Positions 46,563 to 59,899 of a DNA stretch of 64,000 nt are shown here, in pieces. The stretch comes from Panorpa germanica (taxonomy: Eukaryota > Arthropoda > Insecta > Mecoptera > Panorpidae): positions 6,696,001 to 6,760,000 of the forward strand of contig OY783203.1 of NCBI GenBank assembly GCA_963678705.1, written 5' to 3'. The notes under the pieces are model-generated. The model ran no database searches and was not told the origin of the DNA. It saw nothing but the letters and a program-made list of their open reading frames with translations. A program made the position numbers and the translations under genes. The stretch's first letter is position 1, and the number at the start of each line of letters is the position of its first letter.

Positions 46563-49500
46563 ATACATATTTAATATCCATAGATATTATCCGAAGATAA
46601 ATGCGGAGCTGGTCAACAAATAACGACAACGTCTTTAGTCTATTTTCTCTTAAGACAAAGTTGTTGTGTGCGCATCTTCATATGGTCCGAAGGCCCGTAC
46701 TGAATAGTCAGTGTTAAGACAGTCTTGTCATCATTCTAAACATAAACTTAATACAGCGCATCAGAGTCAAATTACCATAGGCGCATGTTATTGTGACTGA
46801 ATACAATTAATTTTGGCGAATGGAAATTGTATCAAGTCGCAAATGATTTTTTTTTTAAGAAATTACTTTTTTTTTCATTCAAAAAATATTTTAATTTTCA
46901 TTTCATTCAATGTATGTTATTTCAACTGGAGGTGATTGTGATTGGATGCACTTGATTTTTGATCAAGGCCTACAAAAAAGTTAATGTGCTACAACAACTT
47001 GTGCTTGTCTGTGATAAGTCTAGTATCGAAACTAAACCAACGTTAAATAAATTAAATAAACGATATATGAATATAATATAAAAATAACAATAACACTGAG
47101 GCAACACTTACGCGAAGCGTATTCCGTTTCATGAAAAAAAGTCTTTGAAACTAGGAAGTCCAATTCATTGTCAAAAAAATATGTAAAATATAATTTTGCG
47201 GCAAGTGATTGAAGATCGTTCCGGCAACATAACAAAATATAACCGGTGAAGTAAATGGTTTTTACATTGTCATCTAAGGTCATAAAAATGGTATTTTGGA
47301 ATTTCTTTTTTACTAGTCAAGATATTTCTCTTCCGTTAGTAACATCGTAAAATTGTAGTCAATGAGGGTATATAAATGTATTTTAAATATTTCACTGTCA
47401 GCTGTTGGTATTTTAATTTTAAAAATACATTATATAAAATAGTTAGGTTAAGTATTCTGTGAAGTGTGAAGTGAATAGTGTTTTTAACTTTTGCACGTCA
47501 AAGACAAAATTTTCTTAAAACTCATGTATTCATTCTGCGTTAAGGCTTACATTTTTATGAATTATTCCACAACACAATAGAGTTATATAAAATGTTTTTT
47601 TTGTAAACTTAACTTACTGTAATTTAAATATTAAAATAAATACATTTTTTTAATTAACACGTTTCGACCATCACTTGACCCTAGAAATTATTTACATATT
47701 TACAATGGGCTTTACATTATTGGAAATATTATTCCCTTCTTTAATAATTAATCCTGATTATGTCTGAAGATAAATTGTTCTGGGTTGTCCGTTTTTCACA
47801 TTTCCAAACATCGAGATACGATTTGAGAATGATTCAATAAAAAATTCGTTTTTAAAGAAACTCAATTGGTGACAAACAGTGTTGCCAAATTTGTATGGGA
47901 GAAATACCGGACAGTATGAACAAAAAGAAAATGATTTTTTTTGATTATTATGTCTATACATATATCTAAACGAATATTTCTAATTACTTACATTTTAAAT
48001 TACTATATTAATTGGCAATATGTCTTATAATATTGTCACTAATTAAAAAATAAATGGATATTTGTGGTGTGATTTCTAACTTTATTAATATTTATAACAA
48101 AATTTAATAGTAATAAAGGCAAACCAATTTCATTTCACCTAGACATAACCAAGTCTTATTGAATCCACTATTTCTATGTCTAGGATAAATAAGCGTCACA
48201 AATATTATATACACAAGTGGTATTACATATCAGTTTGCAAAAATGCTGAACATTTTAAATCTGTTCTTTATGTTTGATTGAGTAAACTGTTACGCAATCT
48301 TAGATACATTAACATAAATATACATACGACCTTGTTACATAACCTTGTTTGAGTAAATTTACGTAAATATTATTATCAGTACAATATATACTATCTATGG
48401 AATTATATATAACACAATGTTGCATAAGAAGTATTACTACAAACACTAACGAAAATGTCAAACAAGTCATTTCATTTTACCCGCAGCCTTGCTAGTACGG
48501 AATGTTGGTTTTAACTTTGTAATAAAATATTTCTGTTTAATAAAAGTGGCAACATGTGAAATAAATAAATTGAAGTGAAACTTGAACTATACAAACTAGT
48601 AAACAAATTTAATTTGATAACATAACATAACCAGTGCTGGACGAAGGATATAACAAGTTATGCGGTTGCTCCAAGCATCGAACCAGGAGACTCGAATATA
48701 TTTGTTTGATAATTTGGCTAAGCAGTGGAAATAGTCGTACCTTCTGCAGTGGCACAACTTGTAAAAACACTGTTATTGAATTACAACAGAAAATTGTAGA
48801 TGCGTCTGAAGTAACTATCTCAATTGCTACACTTATGCTCATTGCTTATGTTGCAGTTGTACAACATTGAAACATACTTCAATGATTTAGGTTTTAGGGT
48901 AGTGATAGATTTGCAAGATTCGGTTTCTTTCAAAAAAACTGTGTACATTGTCGTATAAAAACTCTGAAATATAATTTTCAAAAGTATCTTCAACTATTTA
49001 AATTATTTAAAATATTTATCAGAAATCATCAATAATGATAACAGTGTTAAACGTTCACAGTTAATAATTTACAAGAGCGAAGAACATTCAAAGTTCAGTT
49101 GTAATTAGTATTAAATAACGTGAGATTATTGTACCGAAGTGTGTCGTCAAGGTTAATGATATTGAGAGTGACAGTGATTAGAGACACCAGATATTGTTCG
49201 GTTGATCCATTAGTCTTGTATTGATGTATAATTTGAGTATTAGTTCCGGCTGGTTAAGTAATCAATCATCCGACAATCGGCACACTTTTAATGTCAAAAA
49301 TGTAATTGATTATTTTGATTTTACAGAAGTAATAAACACTTCAAGTAACATGAACGCTACTGAGTGTAACAGAATCCAGCTCTTTCTCTTTCTCTCTTGT
49401 CCTCTAAAACGTGATGATATTCATTCTGTTTACTCTTTCATTAACACGTAAGCATTAAATTTTGACGTTAAAATAATAATAAAAAAAACATATTTATACA

Positions 49501-49660
49501 GAATATTTAATATGAGGAAAAGAGAGATATATTTTAAATAAAATAAACTGATTATGTTTAATATGAAAAGTAATAGGTTAGAATGAGATGGCTATACATT
49601 TTCTGAGAAAGACAACGCTGATTCTGAACATGTTTCTGGAACAGCGATGCTGTGAAAGCA
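46563..49660. other. Intergenic DNA, little recognised
   Basis: A CCAACGTTAAATAAATTAAA tail near 47037 resembles the 3' end of the SINE family. 48630-48870 is slightly GC-richer and open on both strands (77-78 codons) but has no domain; it begins CCAGTGCTGGACGAAGG and may be an old transposon piece. Nothing else supported. Confidence 0.35.
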
Positions 49661-49676
49661 CGAGGGGGCGCCATTT
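49661..49676 (+). promoter_or_regulatory. Strong CTCF-like motif
   Basis: CACGAGGGGGCGCCATTTG around 49659 contains AGGGGGCGCC (49663-49672), the core of the CTCF consensus, with the preferred upstream CAC. CTCF bounds regulatory domains in animal Hox clusters, including the Drosophila bithorax complex. It lies in an otherwise AT-rich stretch. Occupancy is not known. Confidence 0.55.
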
Positions 49677-50654
49677 GCAAGTCATCTTTTCTCCAAATAC
49701 GAGTGTTTTTTTTTTGGTGGAATTCAAAAGATTATGAAGTTTATACTACTGAAACCACAGGAGGTAATATATTATATAATTAATAATTATTTTGTTTTCA
49801 ATTGTTCTTATAAGTATTGTACACAATTCGAATAGATATGTGACTTATCAGACAGGATATAAAAAATGTACATTTTAAACAGATGTTATTATTCTATCAT
49901 AGATTATTATACATAATCGTTTTTGATGACGTAAGTTTTTAAATGCAAATCGTTCATGTTTTTTTTTTATATAATTATTTTTAGTAAAACAAACTGAGCG
50001 AATAGTCTGCGCAAGTACAGTACGATCCACAAGTGAATGAAAAATAACATTGATGTCATTTATTTTAATATACTCATTCAAGCTGTTGTGCTGGATATAA
50101 ATGACAAGATAAATTACTAAATAACCCATTACATTAATTTCATTACCATTTTAATTATATCATGTTACGTGTTTTTTACATAAAAGACATTATTCGTTTA
50201 CTTTTATATTGTATATCCCACATTACTGTGACATATTAATTCTAGTAGTGTGTTCATTTTAAAAATCGAAATAATAGACACGCATTTATTAGAATATTAC
50301 CTGTATCTTCTAATATCAGGACATAAAATACCGCATTAAACTTTAAAAGGGTCATAAGTTAAAATGCTTATTTAAGGACATTATACTATGCCACAGTCGT
50401 AATATTTCTTTTATTAAATGACAAATATGACATCAACATTTAAGATTGTGTACTTGTATTCGTCACAAATTTTAATCTCGTCATTAGTGTGGTCGATAAA
50501 ATTCAGGCAGATTTCCATTTTATATTTTTACCGTCGTCTTATCTCTGCTGAGTACTATATCTTGACAATAGTTGCAGTATTTATGGTACCATGGCCTTAC
50601 ATATGTGAGCTTATATATTTTATGAGAGCACATAATCAAATTAATTAACAAGTA
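49677..50654. other. Intergenic AT-rich DNA, nothing recognised
   Basis: Open frames of 76-84 codons on both strands have no domains. Confidence 0.4.
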
Positions 50655-50705
50655 AACCAAGAAAATATAGCACTAGTTCTGGGATCGAACCCGAAGAAAA
50701 AGCAG
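50655..50705 (-). repeat. SINE fragment, head-body junction
   Basis: On the minus strand: TTCGGGTTCGATCCCAGAAC (good B box) followed by TAGTGCTATATTTTCTTGG. Head and tail are truncated. Confidence 0.65.
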
Positions 50706-51890
50706 TCTAAATTATAATTTATTTGTACAAAACACCCCGCAAGTCAATTTTGCACCGGGCAATGCGTATTTTCAGGCCCGCTCTGCTCTCTTAGCTCGAC
50801 TTAGATTATGATACCTTTTTTTGCTCATTCATATCCAATCCCTTTTTGGGTAGAGTGCAACAGTAACATTACATTGGGTGCCGACAGTTTTAATTATTCT
50901 GCAGATAAAATTGTTTATTAATATAATAATTGAAGCGTTGAGAAAATCGTTTTAAAATTGTTCAATGTTATGGATTTCATTTGGGAGAGTACCGGAAGCA
51001 AAATAATTTATAGAAAAATCACTTAGATATAATATTAGGTTACTTTTATAAAATTTCCATTTTTTTTATATGTTTATGTATTGTAATTTTATTTATTATA
51101 ATATGAAACTATTGGTAAAAAAAAGCTCTAAAAATATTTATTTTTATTTGTTATTTAAGTATCATTTATCACGCGAGTTAGGTTATTAAATTTCAGAAAA
51201 ATAATACACATAACTAAAGTAATAATTATGGTAATTTCTAATTTTAAAACTTAACCTAAAAATTTAATCGGGTGTATAATTACAGTAAACGGATATTACG
51301 TCATATACATTACATAAATAGATCCATTAAAATCAACCATTGTTTAAATTTATAGACTACTTTACGACTGAGTCTTGGAGTTAAAAGTACGGATTTATAT
51401 ATCTATATAGTATAATATATAAGAGATACTAAATATACAACCTCGAAATGTTCCATCATCTTCAGTTTAATTCATAATACTTTTAATGTCATCTTATTTT
51501 TATCTTGTAGGTTTGTTTAATCGTCTGTGGCGACATTTCTATATATACTTGTAGATGAAACTTAAGAAATAATGTAATTTAGTAACAATATAGTTCGTAT
51601 AATTTAACACATATGTGCTACATGGTTGAATGCATATGTCAGCCTCATTTCAATAAAATATGCATATTTTTATAGGTTAAGAACGTTAGGAGTACGTTAA
51701 CTCCAAGCAATTTATTTAGAAGCGATCAGAACATAGCAATTATGAGAGCTCGGAGTAGGCACGGGATAGTGTGTCCAAACTTCTATACGTAGATTTATAT
51801 ATTACCAACAGGCTTAGACCGGCTTATTGGCACGCGTTGTATATGCTAATATAGTTTGTTCATAAAGAAGGGTATAGGTCACTTTATCTC
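50706..51890. other. Intergenic AT-rich DNA, nothing recognised
   Basis: No gene, repeat boundary or motif supported on either strand. Confidence 0.4.
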
Positions 51891-51893
51891 ATA

Positions 51894-51994
51894 TTCACAT
51901 GGCGCGATTAACGCGCGATTCGAATAGAACAACACATTATGAGGACGCAACACCTTTCGATTGCACGCCAGTCTCATAAATCGCGCCATGTGAA
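51894..51994. mobile_element. 101-bp inverted-repeat element (MITE-like)
   Basis: TTCACATGGCGCGATT (51894-51909) and its exact reverse complement AATCGCGCCATGTGAA (51979-51994) frame a 69-base middle that includes another CGCGCGATTCGAAT. Perfect 16-base ends suggest a small DNA-transposon derivative, perhaps of the Harbinger or Merlin kind (TTCACA...GGCGC ends). No convincing target duplication was found. Confidence 0.65.
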
Positions 51995-52639
51995 CACGGG
52001 GACAATAGAAGCGGTTAATTTGCCGCTAATTATATGTAATTTAGTCGTAACAACCACTTAGTATAAATTATGATTCCTACAGTTAATCACTACTGTCAAA
52101 TTGACACGAACCTAGGTAAATCTAATTTTTCTATTTGTAAATATAAAAACTGAATTTAATAATATAATGTGCAAATAAAATGAAAATAAAACAGGGATTC
52201 CTGCAGCTTAATCTTTACAAAAATTATTTTTTGTTTCAAAAAGTGAAACCATATTGAGTTTAACACTTCACAAATATACATAAAAAATAGTTTTTTAGTG
52301 AGGAGATTTTATACATATGTATGTGCCTCATATCTATGTACATAAATATTATATTATTATATTTTATATATAATTCATTTAAACAAAACAATACCCAGAT
52401 AATGGTTATCTTACTATCTATAGCTATAATATTTTGTAAGTAAAATGCACATCATTACATAATAGTTAAATTTTTAGGTTAGAAATTTAAGGATTGACAT
52501 ATTTTTGATCATTTTGCTCTGCAATTACAAGTTCTTTAGAATAAATTCTAGGAAACAAAGATTCTTCTTAACATTTTACACATTTTATATAAAATATATC
52601 ATATCTGTCTGTATAAAAATGTATAGTTGAGTGTAAATT
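51995..52639. other. Intergenic AT-rich DNA, nothing recognised
   Basis: Nothing supported. Confidence 0.4.
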
Positions 52640-53020
52640 CAAGTTGCTGTCGCCATATCAACAGGACCCCCTTTGAGAATTTTATAACAAAATGTTATTA
52701 AATATTACGTAGTTTCAACCAGTCCTTTTCATGGATTTTACATGAAGGGTCCCAAACAACCATTGTTATGTTGGCGTAGGGAATATAGAGGGTGCAGAAA
52801 CCCTCCATTTGTCAGGACGCAACTACAGCCATTTAGCGTATTGAGGGTTGGGGGGTTGGTCGGAACAAGGGGTTTGGGATCGATGCAGCCGTCAGCTATC
52901 ATGAGTTGTGACGTAGTTGCTGACGGTCGTCGACTGTCGACTGTTCAACTTTTCAACAGTTCAACCGTCGTTTCAATTCGTGCTACCGCTGAGCATTGGT
53001 GGCGCCCCATATCCTAGTAC
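52640..53020. other. GC-richer island, unknown
   Basis: Contains a 91-codon open frame (52742-53017, +) rich in Arg and Gly without a known domain, a TGTGACGTAG CRE-like motif, repeated GTCGACTGTC/GACTGTTCAAC steps and, at its right end, TTGGTGGCGCCCC (52996-53008), resembling the Drosophila CTCF core. A cis-regulatory element is as likely as a coding relic. Confidence 0.35.
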
Positions 53021-54095
53021 ATTGCTAAACTTTTTATACATATATAACTGAATTTCATTTTGAGAAATATTAACTTATAGTGTTTAAAAGAGCGTTCCTT
53101 CATCCTACATCGATGTACACATATATAATATAACTACAGCTTTTATTAATCTACGAAACAGAATAGCACGGAAATAATAATAATAAAAATATTCAATGTA
53201 TTACAGATTACGGATTTATATCCGCGCTATTCTTTTTCGCAGATAAGTAAGAGACACTAAAGCATTTTTTCGACCAACTTTATTAAAGAGTTCTAAACTG
53301 AGTATTCTTCATTCTTGAATATGTAATAAAGTATGAATTATACATAGGTTGTTATTACATTGTATTTTGAATCTATTGTAAATGCTGTAATTCTGTAACT
53401 ATGTATGATATGAGTATACAAATGTCACGTAGTGACGTTGCACAATTTGAAAGCAGTTGACATCTATATTTTGTATTTACATAGTAATATATATAAATAA
53501 TAAAACTTTATGTAATAATTTATTTATTTATAATATATACACACCCATATGATAGCTTTTTTGTTGGAATCATAATTGACACATGAATGGTTTTGATCTT
53601 TTAACGTACATTGTAATTAATTTGTACTGACTAGCGTGAATTGGTTAAAATTATGACATATCTTCATGCTGCAATTGGTATTCCAATTCTTTCACTTGAA
53701 TGATATAATAAATGTGCATTGCTTCTAGGTTTTCTTCAAAATTGAAACTTGTTTTATATACATAGTAGTCTTAGTGATTCTGTTATGGTTATCAAAAAAA
53801 TTATGCATATGAAAAAAAGCATGGAGCATGCTGCACAATTTATTTATTGTGTATATTATTTTCAATTATTACCGTAGATCCGGCGATATCTCCCAATGCT
53901 CCACAAAGCATCTAAATTATATAAGACTTATTGTGTTTAAATATTTCAAATTCATTATTTCATAAAAATTAGTGAAAGTATTGGTCAAATTATGAATTGT
54001 GACACTTATATTATAAAGTCATATAATATAAAGTAAAAAGTAACTCACTAAAATACATTAGCTAATATTAATTAGCAAATTAGCAGTAAGCACGA
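53021..54095. other. Intergenic AT-rich DNA, nothing recognised
   Basis: Nothing supported. Confidence 0.4.
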
Positions 54096-54099
54096 ATCT

Positions 54100-54320
54100 T
54101 TGAAGACAATTTCTGGGATAGCACAGTATATTTTCTGGGTTTGGTAGTTATCAAAGTAAAATTGATTCTATTCACATTATTATAGACTTATTAGGCAGCG
54201 GTGTAGTTGACATATATGAGGCTTCGGCATCATATAAAGCACCAAAATATTAAGAGGTCGTCAGTGATATAACACTGCATTGGAAAATAGCCGACGTAAA
54301 ATAAGTTAAATAAAAAAAAT
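54100..54320 (+). repeat. SINE, nearly full body with tail
   Basis: Degraded head (TTGAAGACAATTTCTGGGAT), then the body: TATATTTTCTGGGTTTGG, TTATCAAAGTAAAATTGATT, a TTATTAGGCAGCGGTGTAG block, ATATATGAGGC, GTCAGTGATATAAC, GCATTGGAAAATAGCC and an A-rich TAAATAAAAAAAA tail. Together with 56287 this defines the family: a tRNA-like head, a roughly 200-base body and an AAATA-type tail. Confidence 0.7.
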
Positions 54321-54419
54321 TCTTCAAAAGTAACGCTTGTATAATATTATTTAAGTTACGTAATGACATGCGCAATGTTAATGTTGTATCCATGTTGCCT
54401 ACTGGTCGTTTTTAGTAGA

Positions 54420-54665
54420 AATATTGTTAGGGTCGTCCCCGCCCTGAATTCAAGTAGTCTATACACGGTCTATAGTTGTATACTCGATACTCTGAAGCTC
54501 ATAGAGCCAACTGCAACGGCCCCAAGCCTGAAGCCACCAAGCGACAACGACAGCGACAGCGACCGTCGCGGCCATGATGCTCTTCGCAGTGTCGGTGCGG
54601 CGTGTGGTGTCATATCAGTTTCATTACACTCTCAGCTTTGGAGCATAGAGAAACGTGTTTTTACA
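54420..54665. other. GC-rich island with GACAGC repeats
   Basis: The most GC-rich stretch right of Scr, including CAACGACAGCGACAGCGACC and GTCGCGGCCATGATGC. A 132-codon + frame (54363-54761) crosses it but has only a low-complexity Asp/Ser patch and no domain. It could be a promoter or 5' UTR of an unseen gene, a non-coding RNA exon or a regulatory element. In this cluster orientation a Dfd promoter would lie to the right of Scr, but no Dfd coding sequence was recognised. Confidence 0.35.
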
Positions 54666-54761
54666 TGTCTGAAACGTAAATTCAATTTTACTTTCAGTTT
54701 AAATAAAAATATATACATATATAAACAAACAATAGTTAGTTTATTTTGTGTTGTTGCATAA

Positions 54762-56286
54762 TTCTATTAAAATAAAGTCAACAGGTATGTTTTTTTTTAA
54801 ATTTATTTTATTAATTAACTAGTTTTAAGTTATTTTCACGTATATTCAATTCTATTTAGTAAATTTTCTAAATATCTAGTTGCGTTTTCTGCAGTTGAAT
54901 TTTATGCCCTTTTTATATTTGTTTTATAAACCGAGGCTGAATGATTTAATCAATTAACATATTCATCAGAATCTCTTTTTGTCAATATGTTTGAATCAAT
55001 ACAAGAGCCCCACCAAATGTTCAGTTTAAGGCCTTCTTGTAGCTATGTAACTATAATGTAATGTACAAAGGTACAAAATTTCTAACCTAACAAATTTTTG
55101 GAATATGTACAAACTTGCCCAAAATATCATTATTTGTTAAGTAACGGGATAAACACCTTTTATGATGTCATTTAATGGATCCACGGGGAACAATCTTCAA
55201 TACACCTTAAACATTAATCTAGAAGTTGTATTCCTTTATAAATATATTATATTTATTTACATTACTTATTTGTCAATTTGTAAAAAGCATAAAAACATTA
55301 GACGATATTTTAAAGATCTGTAATTAACAAAATTTAGCTACTTCATTAGGCGTAAGGTGTCGAACCTATTTTGCAACTTACGATACGATAGCACGATAGC
55401 TTTGTGTTCATTTAATTAGTTCAATTTTGTCAGAAAAAGTAGCTTTATACTAAAGGGCGTCGATATAAAATAGCAATCTAAGAATACAGTCTTCTTGCTT
55501 CAAGTCACATTTTTATATTCTTAGTGATGAAAAAATGAAGTTGAGTCATGTTCCTTGCTGACTCGTTGGTCTTTTCGCCCTTTCTTTCTAATTAAATTTT
55601 AACTGTGTTGAAACGTTACACAGATATCGATACTTTCGGATATATTACATCACTGTATGTATTTCATACCTTCGTATTTATAATATGCTTTATCCGTTTT
55701 GACAGCAAAGTGTCGTAGTGAAATGGACTCAGAGTTGCGTAATTCCCAACAATACTGGGAGACATGCATATCATGCGTATTCGTACATAACGTGAGCTAT
55801 ATAAGGGGTTGTTTGGAAGCGAAACGGTGAGAAGGAAAGCGATACAGATATGCAGTGGTGTAATAATATACATTATGCTAGTGGTAAAAGAAGAAAGGTT
55901 TGTCTGATGATAAAATATATTAATGCGAAGCAACTCAAAGTAGTCTCAAGTAGTCCGATGCAGTGTGAGACCGGTATAAAAGGGCAAGTTCTCATCTCGA
56001 ACCTATATAACCTAAGCTAAGAGAAAGTATAAGTTATTTATAAATGTGAAATTTAATAATATTTTTAAAATGCACTTATTGTCTAGCAAGTATCGAAATT
56101 TATACTGTCTGCCTTAGTCTGTTTTAACGATGAAGAGAGGATTGTACCGGGTGGCCTTCATTTAGGTTTAACTTCGAATAGAAAAATAGTGTACCCATAA
56201 AATTAAATTAAACGTAGTTGAAAGTATCACGTTATTCTTGTAAATGTTCAATCTTATTTTCTTGTGAACATAATATTTCTTTATAT
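54762..56286. other. Intergenic DNA, nothing recognised
   Basis: Nothing supported. An 89-codon minus-strand frame at 55664-55933 has no domain. Confidence 0.4.
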
Positions 56287-56476
56287 CTTGAGGTTTATCT
56301 CCGGACCAGCGCTATATTTTCTGGATTTGCTTGAAATCAAAGTTAAAGTTGATTACGTGCGGACATAATTATAATAACTTATTACGCAACGGTGTAGCTC
56401 TATAGCATATACGAGACAACATAAATATTGGTGATAACTCAGCATCGGAAATAGGCCAACGTTAAATAAATAAATC
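56287..56476 (+). repeat. SINE body with AAATA tail
   Basis: GTTTATCTCCGGACCAGCGC, TATATTTTCTGGATTTGC, TTGAAATCAAAGTTAAAG, ATAACTTATTACGCAACGG, ACATAAATATTGGTGATAAC, CTCAGCATCGGAAATAGGCC and the tail AACGTTAAATAAATAAAT. The best preserved 3' half in the window. Confidence 0.75.
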
Positions 56477-59400
56477 AAATATTTTACCTTTACAACAAGT
56501 ATGGTGCTGTATTTTGAGACAGACAGATAATTTATTTTTAATAATCAGAAACGAAAAGTAATTTTAAATTTGTTAATAACAATCAAACCGAGGTTTGAGT
56601 CGACGGAAATGCATTATTTAACATGAGACGACATCTTTATCGCCCACAACGCTCATTTAAACTGTAATCCGAGTTTGACAGATAAACGAGTAACATAATT
56701 CGCGATCATTTCGGTAATAAAACCTTAGTATACAGTAATGTGTATCCCTATAATTCAATAAATACAAATTTTGGTATGTGAAATTGTATTCCTCGTTCAA
56801 CATTCCTTATTTATTGCCTTATCATAACTCTTAGTAAACCCAAGGGCACGAATTAGGGACTAATGATCAGTATTGAATATCTACAGCATATTGGGTTGCT
56901 TTTGGTTCACTTTCTCATTGAAAGACTAGCTGGAATTTAGGTAACTGTAAAGAATTTATTATGTTACTTGCAATACAATTTTGAGAAATAACAGTTTGTT
57001 GTCATTTAAATAAGAAAGTCGAAAATTGACATTTTTCAATTGCAAGGTCGAATTTATACTAATAGTATTATATTATTCGGACTGAGTGCGCACTGATTGT
57101 ACAACACGATTGAAGATTATGAAGATTCAAGCAACGGTACTAACTAGTTATTACAATTTGTCCCATCCATGTATTTAAACTGGCATAGTTCTCTGTCGGA
57201 CAGTCATAATAAAAGTTAATAGTAAACAAATAAACCTGTTATATTAAATATTTGCTTTTTAATTATTTTTTTTATTAAATGTAGTTACGTTACGAGTATT
57301 CAAAGTCGTGAACAAATAAATATTTTCAATATTTTTTTTGAGCTGTTTTACAAAGTTTTTCAATTAATACCTAATACCAAATTCTTACATTATATTTAAA
57401 GTAACTTTTACGAAAATTTCAAAAAGAAAAATTAATTCTGGACCTAGTTATCATCACGTTCCCTTCCCTCTCTTACAAAAGTTGCAAATGGTGGCTTTCA
57501 ATACTTCTTAGTGGTTTATTCAAAAATCAATAAACAAAAAAATATTGTTAGTTTAAAAAGTTTATCTTGCGCCTGGTCGAAAGTGTTTCTATCAAATTTC
57601 GTAAAATGTCTGCTTTTGGAAATTCAGGCACAAGTTTTTAATGCATAGAATATTCTGTATAATTTGCATCTAAATACATCGATTGTTTTTAAAAATATAG
57701 TGGACACTGTAATAAGAAAAGGGGTCTACAAACGAGTTTATAACTTGATCGAGATCGAGAATTAATATTTAGAGTTATAGAGATAACATATTTTTTGCAC
57801 AAAATTTTATTGGCGTTAAACCATTAAGCGCTTTGATAAATCATTTTCTCTAATGTTTTAGACTTAATAGTCCCGCTTGATTGAAATATGTTTCCTTTAC
57901 TATTTCTTATTGCTTTCTAATTAGAACTCTTTATTGTCTAATTTCCATTGCTATTACTTCTGAGAATTTCTTCAACAATAGATGTCTTCTTTGTGTTCAA
58001 CCATGTCTTCTTGTTCATCGTCCCTAGTCAGACTTTCTAGTATAAAATTCTTCATTCCCAAATGCACAAATCCAGCTGAATTACTAGAAGGAATTCCATT
58101 ATAACATCGTTTCTAACCAAGTATTGTCTATTATTTTAATTCCTATCTATGCTGTGATACAATGTTACGAATGTATAATTGAAATCTGTTAAATGTTTTT
58201 ATAAAACTTGGCAGAGCACAGAATCCATTACTTTATTTTCAATATCACCGTCATTTCATCCTGTAAGGAAATATACATTCTTTTTTCTTCTCACTTTGAT
58301 ACCTTTATTACATTTATAAGGATGTGTATTTTCTTATGCGCTGGCTCTCGTCAACATTTCTGTGTTTTTTTTATAAAAAGAATATCATATGCTTAACTCT
58401 AAATGCATGAAAAAAAATGTCTTTATTGCTTCTACTAAGGCCTTCTACCAACGGTTCTGAAGCAATTTTGTGCTCATAATTTTAAGGATAAGACAACTAT
58501 TATAAAGAGATTGCCCAATTATTATCATTATTTAACTGGATATGAATTTAAAGAAGGTTTCTAATTTAAAATACTACTTTGGAGATTATGGTACATATTA
58601 AAAATTATAAACTTAGCATCGAGACCATTTCTTCAAAATTTTCATTATTATCATTCTCAAATTTTTTTAAATTGATGAATTTGTTTTTATTTTCCATAAT
58701 GCATAGCATACACTGAAGGCACACGACTATTAAGAATTCAGTTTTTGTCACTGAAAGATTGATATAAGACCAGATAGATAAGACAGAGACAATACTAACA
58801 ATTTGGTCATATAGTGACGCAAATGTTCGTATCCTCATATATTTCCATCTTTAATACCTAATAGTTTGACTGTCTTAAGACTAGTGTGCACTAAGTCTAA
58901 TAATTTGAATGATCTCTCAAGTCTATACATCTTTTGCCCATGTATTGACTGTCACTGCCATCTATTGGCAGTGTCCTGCACCGCTATCTATCCAGTATTA
59001 ACTACATATAATCTTAATTTCAATGTTTGAATAGTTATGGTCATGATATATTGTTTCCAGTCATGAAATAAATAGAAGTGGTAGAATTGGATATCTTTTA
59101 ATTCAGCAGAAAAACCTTTAGCTTATCTCGATATTCATATAACCTGGCTAAAACTTTGCCTCTGAAGAACCATCGAATATTCGTGCTGACTCGATTCTTT
59201 TCATATATTTCTAAACAGTCTCAAAGGCCGGAACGAGACTAGACAAAATGGTCGAAGTTTACAGCTTCATTAAACACTTTATAAATTTAAACTTGAATTT
59301 TTTCAGTGAGTCGTCAACAAGTAATATTATACGTACATATATGGTAAAGTGAATTGTGCTACAAAAATCTTTCTTCCAATCGTCAGACTCCCTGCTATTG

Positions 59401-59757
59401 ATTGCAATGCTTACATAAATAAATTACCATTAACGTTTGCCATTGGGGAAATCAAGTACAAAGGGCTCTCGATTTTTTTTTACCTCGTAAAACAAATTAA
59501 TTTTATTTTTAAAATTCAATAGGTTTTCATCAATGTAATTTTTGTAATCAATATAATTAGTTTTATTATAAAGGCTGTTCCCCTTCGAAACATGGCGATT
59601 TTATGTACCCATGTAGTTATAAAAGGTCACCTGCAGCGTAAATATTAATAGGGTAGCTAGCTGTACGCAATTGTTAATGATTATAAATATAAATTGATAT
59701 CAGTTGAGAACGATATACTCTCATTTTAATTTACTTGTGCTTGCACCTCTTTCTTTT
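56477..59757. other. Intergenic DNA, little recognised
   Basis: A 7-bp stem CACTGCC/GGCAGTG at 58963-58983 encloses ATCTATT. No genes or repeats supported elsewhere. Confidence 0.35.
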
Positions 59758-59899
59758 TTAATTTATTTATTTAACGCCTATTCTGCTGCGTCTACTACAT
59801 CTATTTTTATACAGGGTTCTATCATACACGACCTTCTACAATGTTTGCAGTATTAATAGTGTCGTGGCATCATATATGTGCACTACACACCGCTTTATT

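Noticed and set aside
54363..54761. First exon of Dfd
   Set aside because: No recognisable Dfd N-terminal motif; the frame is low complexity.
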